From the NCBI GenBank assembly GCA_963853835.1, contig OY970828.1, forward strand, positions 65,464,861 through 65,528,860: 64,000 nucleotides of DNA. Direction: 5' to 3'. Both the position numbers and the translations under genes were made by a program. The notes under the pieces are model-generated. The model made no database searches. It was not told where the DNA came from and worked only from the letters and a program-made list of their open reading frames with translations. Below, piece after piece: positions 57,601 through 64,000 of this stretch. The first letter of the stretch is position 1; every line of letters starts with the position of its first letter. The DNA comes from Calendula officinalis (taxonomy: Eukaryota; Streptophyta; Magnoliopsida; Asterales; Asteraceae).

Positions 57601-59212
57601 TCTCGGGTGTCCTAATCGACACTATTTTCTTTCCACACAAAATCTTGGCTTGGTGCATCCCCAACCAATCCATACCGATAACCACATCAAACGCCTTAAT
57701 CCCCATGGGTAACAAATCAACCTTAAACTTTCTACCGTCTATTTCTAACTCACAATTTCTATAAATACTTTCAACCATAGACGTTTTCCCGTCGGCTACT
57801 TCTATCTCATAAACCTCTTCTAACATCTCGGACGGCACATTCAACTTACAACCGAACTCATAAGACACAAACGAATAATTGGAACCCGAATCAAACAAAA
57901 TATGAGTTGGCAAGGAGTTAATAAATAAGGTACCTGACACCACATCGTGTGCCTCCTTCCCCTCCTCCCGAGTGAGTTGGAAGGATCGCCCCTTCACCTT
58001 CGCCGGCTCCACCTTCTTTTGAGCCGTGGACACCATCGACTCGGTTCCCTTCTTCGGGCACACATTACTATAGTGCCCCTTTTCGTGGCACGAGAAACAC
58101 TCAACCTCGGCCAAAGATTTGGACTTGCATTCTCGGGCCATATGCCCCGGCTTCCCACAATTGAAGCAAGTTTTCGACTCTCCTCGGCATACGCCGGCAT
58201 GATTCTTCCTGCACTTCTTGCACGAGCCAACACTACCTTGTTTAGAGAAGCTCGAAGTGAACTTCCCCTTCTTGAACGAACTAGAGCCGCTCTCGGCCTT
58301 CCTTTTCTCGCCCATATGGGCCCTCTCGGCAACCCTTGCCTCATTAACCTCCTCAACACCCCGGGCGGCACTAATGGCCTCATCAAGTGATACCGCCCTC
58401 TTAACCTCCAACTGATAATCCCACGGTAGCCCACTAGCATACCGAACCACTCTCAACCTCTCATCCGAGTAGGTTTTAGCGACAAACGGGAGCAATCCCG
58501 TGAACTCTCTCGAGTATTCTTCAACCGACATATCACCCTTCTTAAGGGTCACAAACTTCTCATGCATCTTTTCCAAATCCCTTTCGGGACAAAATTTCTT
58601 TTTCAACCTCGCGGTGAACTCGTCCCACGACATTTTCTCAATCACCTCCCTCCCTAGGGTCTCACACACGATGTCCCACCAAACCATCGCATCCTCTTTT
58701 AACAATTGTGACGCATACGTCACCATATCGGCATCCCTACACTTACTACTACCGATCACCCTCTCGGTTTCCCGGATCCACCTCATGGTTACCTTCGGGT
58801 CCGAACTACCCGTATACACATTTGGCTTACAAGCCATGAAGGATTTAAACGAACAACCTTCTTTCACCTCGGGCCTTGCCCTAGCATCACTTTGGCCACC
58901 CGTGGATGACTTCCCTTCCCCGGTGCCACTACCCCCGGTTCTCTCATCCGACTTAGCCTCGGATTCACGGTCTCCACCCGACCTTTCACGGTCTCCAATA
59001 ATACGGTGCACTTCCTCGGCCACCGTTCCTTTGATTTGATCGATTATAGTTTGGAGATCCGCCATGGTTACCGGAGTTCTATTAGCTCCGACTTCCGATT
59101 CATCATCCCGATGCATCGACGGTTGACTTCCTGGTTCAACCACCACCTCAACATGAGGTATTTCCTCCTCCCGGTCCTCCGGGGCTCTACCACTTCTACG
59201 CGTGGTCACCAT
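54602..59212 (-). CDS. gag-pol: Gag-Pol polyprotein, uninterrupted
   Basis: 1,536 residues from MVTTRRSG to PRTESS. Domains by approximate residue: acidic leader 1-125, gag fold 130-250, zinc knuckles CFNCGKPGHMAREC and CFSCHEKGHYSNVC near 349-385, protease DSGSNYSF near 441, RT with CIDYRELN near 677 and FIDDILIY near 775, RNase H VVYSDAS near 922 and DALSRK near 1030, integrase HHCC 1112-1152, catalytic region TMDFIVG near 1181, SDRDARF near 1243 and GQSERTIQ near 1279, chromodomain-like tail WKHSLGPNLTWEV near 1500. The domain order is Ty3/gypsy; the tail indicates a chromovirus, probably Tekay/Del. At the position of the array's shared TAA it reads AKTYSDERL. An in-frame TTG lies just upstream, but the ATG at 59212 matches the other copies. 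Confidence 0.95.
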   Translation of the reverse strand: MVTTRRSGRAPEDREEEIPHVEVVVEPGSQPSMHRDDESEVGANRTPVTMADLQTIIDQIKGTVAEEVHRIIGDRERSGGDRESEAKSDERTGGSGTGEGKSSTGGQSDARARPEVKEGCSFKSFMACKPNVYTGSSDPKVTMRWIRETERVIGSSKCRDADMVTYASQLLKEDAMVWWDIVCETLGREVIEKMSWDEFTARLKKKFCPERDLEKMHEKFVTLKKGDMSVEEYSREFTGLLPFVAKTYSDERLRVVRYASGLPWDYQLEVKRAVSLDEAISAARGVEEVNEARVAERAHMGEKRKAESGSSSFKKGKFTSSFSKQGSVGSCKKCRKNHAGVCRGESKTCFNCGKPGHMARECKSKSLAEVECFSCHEKGHYSNVCPKKGTESMVSTAQKKVEPAKVKGRSFQLTREEGKEAHDVVSGTLFINSLPTHILFDSGSNYSFVSYEFGCKLNVPSEMLEEVYEIEVADGKTSMVESIYRNCELEIDGRKFKVDLLPMGIKAFDVVIGMDWLGMHQAKILCGKKIVSIRTPENEKVYVYGEKQHHMPNVITAIKARKSISKGCASFIAYVLDGRKEKKSMDNVKIIRDFPEVFPDDLPGLPPERQVEFKIDLVPGATPIARAPYRLAPTEMRELMTQLQELLDKGFIRPSSSPWGAPVLFVKKKDGSMRMCIDYRELNKVTIKNRYPLPRIDDLFDQLQGASYFSKIDLRSGYHQVRVKEGDTEKTAFRTRYGHYEFLVMPFGLTNAPAIFMDLMNRVCKPFLDKFLIVFIDDILIYSKTEEEHEGHLRLVLDVLKREKLYAKFSKCEFWLREVQFLGHVVTCDGIKVDPSKIEAVSNWEPPRTPTEVRSFLGLAGYYRRFIQDFSRIAIPLTKLTRKSEKFVWEKKQEEAFNLLKEKLCNAPILTLPDGMEDFVVYSDASNLGLGCVLMQRGKVIAYASRQLKNAELRYTTHDLELAAIIFALKLWRHYLYGTRCTLYTDHKSLQYVFTQKDLNMRQRRWIELIADYDCEIVYHAGKANVVADALSRKVYENPSRGILTRIEVVSSIIERIKNAQREVMEKDELRQERLGKNQHFLENAQGLKTVGGRIWVPKFGGIRKEFLYDVHKSKYSIHPGSTKTYQDMKRVYWWPGMKARVAKYISKCATCAQVKAEHQVPYGVAQSLVVPAGKWEDITMDFIVGLPKTSRGHDAIWVIVDRLTKSVLFLAIRETLPLEKLAKLHVDEVVRLHGVPLSIVSDRDARFTSRFWRSLQEELGTKLRLSTAYHPQTDGQSERTIQTVEDMLRSCVLDFGGKWDEHLPLVEFSYNNSYHSTIKMPPYEALYGRKCRTPSCWLEAGETKLTGPEIVRVTNEKIGIIQTNMKIAQDRQRSYSGLKKRPYDLDVGDMVMLKVSPWKGVMRFGKKGKLSPRYVGPFKILKRVGLQAFKLELPPELQGVHDTFHVSYLKKFIREVENIIPLQELRVDGPNWLIEEPEAILEAKTKKLRNKEIELVLVKWKHSLGPNLTWEVKDEIRKRYPDFVNYDEIPRTESS

Positions 59213-59446
59213 TTCTTTCAATCAATACTATACGAAAGACATTAAACATTTAGTACCTTGTGTACAACCCATTAGTCGCATAAGACTCAATACCCATAAT
59301 CATATCAATTCTCATCGGTCCCCTAGGTTCAACCCTAAACTTAACATAAAGTCTCAAGGTCAACCTATGATCTTAAGGAATCTTATATTCCTAATGCTAC
59401 AGTCTAAGACTAGGATGGTCATCCAACCTAATTCACTTAAACTATA

Positions 59447-59458
59447 GCTCTGATACCA
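59447..59458 (-). other. Primer-binding site of the intact gypsy element
   Basis: TGGTATCAGAGC on the minus strand, three bases inside the 5' LTR. Confidence 0.9.
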
Positions 59459-59461
59459 AGT

Positions 59462-61187
59462 TGTAACACCTCAAATTTTTAATACAAAATATTGCCCAAA
59501 ATAAAACATTTTATAAATAGAAGAACATCCTCAAATTTGGATTTACAAAAACCTTGGTATAAAATCAGAGTATAAAGTAGGTGTTACAAAATAGATCATA
59601 ACCAAGCTAAGACTAAATCCAATCTAGTGTTCTTCTAATCTAGGTCCTGCAACTCTATCCGTGCGTACCTAAGCCTTCGATCCCGAACCTGAGTACATAG
59701 CAAAACTAACAAGGAGTACGTGAGACAAAAACGTCTCGTGAGCTACATGGGTTTAGACCCGATAATAAATATAATCGTATGAATATATAAACAATCATAT
59801 AAGTAAGTCATCCATCTAACTAGTCACTCTATTGTGACCCTAACACTTTGCTTTCCTAGCAATCATATCTAGTTGTCGGGACATTCCCAACCAACTAGAA
59901 CCACATTAACTCATTAACCGGGGATCCCCCGCATTAACGAGCTTCAAGGTATAGGCAAGAGGGAACCGCCCAATCTACCTATACCTGCCTTACTCACCGG
60001 ACTACTTCCAGTTAGCAAGACTACTATCATGGAATGGGCCGATGGGGATCCGCCCAAATGCTCCCCATTCCATACCTCATGACCGGGGATCCCCCGCGTC
60101 ATCACATCATCTCAACCTTACTATAACTCAACGGTTATATCAATCAAAGCCCATGGCTATCACATCAATCATCAACAAGTTAGTTAACTACATTCAACAA
60201 TATACAACTAACTCTATTTACTTAATTCTACACAATTATCAAATAGACTCGATAAGGGTAATAACAAGTATTTTCATGGCTATGTACTCAATAAAGTCCA
60301 CACGTACTCACCTTAGCAATAAGATGCTCCAACCGAATTCTTGACTCCAAATCACTTGCTTCACAAATCCACCGACTTTCCAAGATGACACCGAAAGCCT
60401 AATACAATGATCACAAGATGTTTAACATCTCATACTATCAATAATGTATCCATTAACCTCTAAATACCAATAACTAACATTTTCCCCCAAATATGGTGAT
60501 TTACCAAACTCTAGGTTTAACCAACCCTTAAGATTCTTACCAACCTTAATCATACACTTGATTCCTTTGTTATTATACCATCTATTAAGTGTATACACCA
60601 TTTATTCATCATAAACCATAACCCCCAATAACTAGGGTTTCAAACCCAAGCATCCAAATCCTTAGATCTAAAGCTACAACTACAAAGGGTTGAAGATATA
60701 CCTTTAATCTTCAACTAGGAGTGAAGAATCACAAGATTTGGCCAAGAAATCTGCTCCAAATGATGCTTTACACCCAAAATCGTTCACAAACTCGAGAGGG
60801 AGAAAACTAGGGTTTTTCTTTGCAATAAATAAGCTCAAACCCGTCTTTAATGTTGCCAGACAGAAGATCACGACGTGACCATAGTTCGCGTCGTGAACTA
60901 TGCGTTTCCCCAAAGTTCACGATCGCCAACTCGTCGTTAACTACTTCACGCTCGATGGCCAAACTCCCTGGTCCGACTTCCCGATCGCCATCCCCAAGTT
61001 CGCGTCGCGAACTCCATAGGGCAGCAGGGCTGCAGTTTTTCATCTTCTTCTCGACCCGGTTTCGCCCATAACTTTCTCATACGGTGTCCAAATGACACGA
61101 AACCAATTCCTACGTTCTTTAAACGATTTATCCTTATTTATCGTATTTTTATCAAATTTATTTATTTACAAACTTCGGGTCGTTACA
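59462..61187 (-). repeat. 5' LTR of the intact gypsy element
   Basis: 1,726 bp, nearly identical to the 3' LTR. GTCAC follows at 61188-61192. Confidence 0.93.
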
Positions 61188-61192
61188 GTCAC

Positions 61193-61420
61193 CAGGGTTA
61201 GGTTGGCGAAGAATTGTTGAACGTACACCGCTGGAACTGACGGTCTGGCGTTGATTGAGTAGTATAGAGGATGACGTTGGAGAACATGGGAGTGAACCGA
61301 GAAATGGATGGAGAACGAGACTTCTTCTTCCGGGGCCCAGTACGGGTTGTTCTCCGCCATTGGTTTGAGCCTGTATGGAGGAACCAGGGTGTTCTCGTCA
61401 ATTATATGTTGTGCCGCCAT
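61193..61420 (-). CDS. Env-like extra frame, N-terminus (before the gypsy insertion)
   Basis: Starts MAAQHIIDENTLVPPYRL and reaches YVQQFFANLTLV, where the gypsy element cuts it. The ATG lies right after an acceptor-like TCTAATCTTCAG, so it may be the start of a second exon. The frame stays open upstream to a TTG, but no better ATG is present. Confidence 0.6.
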
Positions 61421-62500
61421 CTGAAGATTAGACACTAAGAAAATGTGGCACAAAACAATGATTAATGTTAGTGCACAGTGTTAATAAAAGAATTAAACGT
61501 TGAAGTTTCACACTTATCGAGACGAGAGGGTTCTAAGTAATTTTAATAGTATATAGTATTTAAAATATAAGAATAATATAAAAATTTTAATTTTAATTTT
61601 ATTAAAAATATTTAATAAATAAAAATTTGTAAATTATAATTATAAATAAAAAAACTTATAATAAAAAAATAAAAAAAATAATAATAAAAAAAAACTTAGA
61701 AAAATAAAAAAAACCAAGAATTAAGCCATGGTATAAATACCAACATGTAAGGCTTAATTCTTCAACTTTTGCAAAATTAACATTTCAATTTAACAGCAAA
61801 AAAAAGAAAAAAAAAAGAAAAGAAGTTCGGGCCGAACAACCATAACAACTTCGGGCAGAAGAAGTTCGGGCCGAACATGGGTAACAACTTCGGGCAGAAG
61901 TTTTACAAGAATTTCGGGCCGAAGTTGTAGAAGAAGTTCGGGCCGAAATTGTACAAGAAGTTCGGGCCGAAGTTGTTCAAGTAGTTCGGGCCGAAGACTT
62001 TTACGCTGTCGGTTTCTAAACTGTTTTTTCAAATCTGGATGTCCTAGATGGATTTATACAGTAGAAACTGGCCAATAGGGTATCAATTTACCTAATCGAG
62101 TATCCTAGGTAACATAGATCATACAATAGACTCCTAGATCGAACACAGTGACTAACTACGAACCCTAGAAAAATGCCGAACATGCAATGACTCGATTCAT
62201 TTACAACGAGGTTGAAACAGATAATATTGAGGGTTGAGATCTTACCGAAAATAGATGTGGAAGAGATTACGAGTGATTTGGAGTGGATTCGATCGAAGTT
62301 TAGGAAGAATCGAAGAACGTGAAGAAACTGTGTGTTTTCGGCGGTGAAACGAGTGTGTGTTAACGAGGAAGAAGAAGAAGACAGTGTTCGAGTCGATTAT
62401 TTAAAGGACAGAAGTTCGGGCCGAACTTCTTAGCCGACATAGAACTTCGGGCCTGGAACGGTGTCTAGTTCGGGCCGAAGACTTTTCTCCCTTTTTTTTT
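61421..62500 (-). other. Possible promoter, leader exon and intron upstream of the env-like frame
   Basis: On the minus strand a TATA-like TTTAAATAA (about 62395-62405) is followed by a pyrimidine-rich leader without ATGs. A good donor (GGTAAGATC, about 62250) comes next and the acceptor lies at 61421. The presumed intron contains the TTCGGGCCGAA array and a stray LTR-core copy. This is inference from signals only. Confidence 0.35.
61826..61995. repeat. TTCGGGCCGAA palindrome array
   Basis: The exact 11-bp palindrome occurs at 61826, 61865, 61913, 61937, 61961 and 61985, with degenerate copies between; the last four are spaced exactly 24 bp. Two more exact copies lie at 62415 and 62469. The 80-codon minus frame across it (RPELL repeats) is probably a by-product of the repeat. 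Confidence 0.9.
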
Positions 62501-62781
62501 AATTTAATTTAAACGAAAATAAAAACAAAAGGAAAATTAAGCAGTTTAAAAACATTTAAAATATTAGATAAAAATATAGAAAAATCCTAATTAATGTCGA
62601 GAGACGGAATTTAAGTAACGCAGCATCAGCTCCCCCGACACTGATGAGATGAGTTGAATCTCTCTTTCGACATTTGACGACTGTTTGACGACCGGGTTTC
62701 AAGACGAGTTTCTTGAAAGCCATTTTGATGATACGAAGAATGCAACGATTTATCAATTTGAAAAATACGAATTGTAGGCAA

Positions 62782-64000
62782 TTAAGTTTTGAGATTTAGC
62801 ATACCAAGCTTTGAGACAAGATAATTAAAACGTTTTTCGTCCAAAGCCTTGGTAAACAAATCTGCTAATTGAAAATCGGTGGATACGAAGTACAATTCAA
62901 CATTGCCCAGTTCAACGTGATCTTTGATAAAATGATATCGAAGATCGATATGTTTGGTTTTAGAATGTTGAACTGGATTGCAAGAGATTGCAATTGCACT
63001 TCTGGAATCACAATATAAAGGAATGCGGCTATAGGAAAAGTCGTAGTCCTTTAATTGTGATTGCATCCATATCACCTGGGATAGACAGCTAGCGGCGGCA
63101 ACATATTCTGCTTCAGCGGTTGATAGTGAGACGCAGTTTTGCTTTCTTGATGACCAGCTGACTAGCTTATCTCCCAAAAATTGAACTCCCCCAGATGTAC
63201 TCTTCCTGTCCAGCATGCACCCAGCATGATCAGCATCAGAGAAGGCACAAAGATCAAACGAGGTCTCCTTGGGATACCAAAGACCTAGATCTCTGGTGCC
63301 TTTCAAGTAGCGGAAGATTCGTTTGAGTGCCAGAAAATGAGATTCTTTGGGAGCAGCCTGATACCGAGCACAGATGCATGTTGAAATATGATATCCGGAC
63401 GACTCGCCGTTAAGTAAAGGAGTGATCCAATCATACCCCGATAGTTTGTGACATCTACCGGTTTACCATCGAGATCGGCATGTAGTTTGGCGGTCGTGGA
63501 CATCGGTGTTGAGATAGGTTTACAATCGTCCATGAGATACTTCTTCAACAGATCAGAGATATACTTTGATTGATTGATGAAGATGCCAGTTGGAAGTTGA
63601 CGAACTTGAAGACCTAGGAAGAAGTTCATCTCACCCATCATGCTCATTTCAAAGCGTTTTACCATGAGATCGGAAAAACGTTTGCAATATTTTGGATTTG
63701 TAGACCCAAAAATAATGTCATCGACATAGATCTGAATTAGTATGATGTCTTCCCCGTGTCGTTTGATAAACAATGTGGTATCAACTTTTCCCTTTGAGAA
63801 GCCAGTTTCAACTAAGAATTGGGAAAGAACATCATACCTTGCCCGAGGGGCCTGTTTCAAGCCATATAGAGCTTTGTCGAGAACATAGACGTAATCTGGA
63901 TGTTTGGAATTTACAAACCCTTCTGGTTGATGAACAAACACCTCCTCTTTTAGAATACCATTTAAGAATGCAGTCTTTACATCCATCTGATAGATACTAA
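62782..64000 (-). pseudogene. pol: Sirevirus-like copia Pol, RT and RNase H, cut by the window edge
   Basis: Minus strand from the window edge: MDVKTAFLNGILKEEVFV, YGLKQAPRAR, catalytic YVDDIIFGS, then RNase H with SDADHAGC, SLSTAEAEYVAAA, CDSRSAIAIS and KHIDLRYHFIKDHVE, ending LGMLNLKT. A one-base deletion near 63385 (after SRPDI) splits it into two frames. The RT core itself is preserved. RT before RNase H, with integrase expected upstream outside the window, fits copia. Gene order with the env-like frame and repeated purine tracts suggests a Sirevirus. Confidence 0.8.

Larger units (their letters stand above)
52859..61192 (-). mobile_element. Intact Tekay/Del-type gypsy element with GTCAC duplication
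   Basis: An 8,324-bp element (52864-61187) with two LTRs of identical length (1,726 bp). The primer site TGGTATCAGAGC follows the 5' LTR on minus, a purine tract (AAGGGGTAGATAG) precedes the 3' LTR, and the polyprotein frame is unbroken. I count about eight differences between LTRs by eye, under one percent. GTCAC flanks both ends. Same family as the 9-31-kb array, but the LTRs are about 310 bp longer and diverged, so it is a separate subfamily. Confidence 0.95.

Noticed and set aside
61790..62032. 80-codon RPELL-repeat frame as a small protein gene
   Set aside because: The repeat comes from translating the TTCGGGCCGAA array; start context and composition give no support for coding.
1..64000. 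CRISPR array, bacterial operon or phage system
   Set aside because: Sequence is plant nuclear DNA with introns and retroelements; no spaced identical repeats of CRISPR type were seen.

Overview
The window is nuclear DNA from a flowering plant. It shows spliced genes with GT-AG introns, an AP2/ERF transcription factor, LTR retrotransposons primed by initiator-Met tRNA, a SINE, MITEs and Helitron-like ends. Several retroelement open reading frames resemble proteins I associate with Asteraceae; that family assignment is inference. No CRISPR array, operon, rRNA or tRNA gene was seen.

Left end (1-8.9 kb). Two host genes lie here. One is a LEAFY PETIOLE-like ERF gene on + (974-1850), broken by a 4-base insertion inside the AP2 domain. 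The other is a six-exon short-chain dehydrogenase/reductase gene on - (4516-2538) whose splice sites all fit but whose exon 2 lacks one base. Then come a tRNA-like SINE with a perfect 16-bp target duplication, a small fold-back element, and a Helitron-like 3' end (7455-7490, - strand). Behind that end, on the same strand, sit a short possible JmjC demethylase fragment and a decayed piece of a UFD2/E4 ubiquitin-conjugation-factor gene.

Ty3/gypsy array (8.96-30.77 kb). Four LTRs and three internal regions of one Tekay/Del-type family stand in tandem (LTR-int-LTR-int-LTR-int-LTR). Only the outermost ends carry a target duplication (CAGAA). All three internal regions share one TAA between gag and pol. 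The third is interrupted by a young 1.6-kb non-autonomous LTR element with its own duplication (GTATG). Beyond the array the host DNA resumes with a DEAD-box helicase (RH10/DDX47-like) fragment on the same strand as the UFD2 piece, so the array appears to have split a gene-fragment-carrying Helitron-like element.

Middle (32-47 kb). This part holds a Stowaway-like MITE, a PIF/Harbinger ORF1 (Myb/SANT-like) pseudogene, a degraded Ty1/copia element on - with one recognisable LTR, several tandem and inverted repeats, and a second Helitron-like 3' end (43.8 kb) followed by a SEC14-like lipid-transfer-protein pseudogene (45.9-46.5 kb).

Right end (46.6-64 kb). A large Sirevirus-like copia element on - runs off the right edge. 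It shows reverse transcriptase/RNase H, a long extra env-like reading frame, repeated polypurine tracts and a 3' LTR start. Its extra reading frame is cut by a young, apparently intact Tekay-type element (52864-61187, duplication GTCAC, 1,726-bp LTRs, uninterrupted 1,536-residue polyprotein), the only element here that looks capable of movement. The most interesting signals are the tandem gypsy array, the chain of LTR hairpins with a compensatory base change, the two gene-capturing Helitron-like elements, and a TTCGGGCCGAA palindrome array upstream of the env-like frame.
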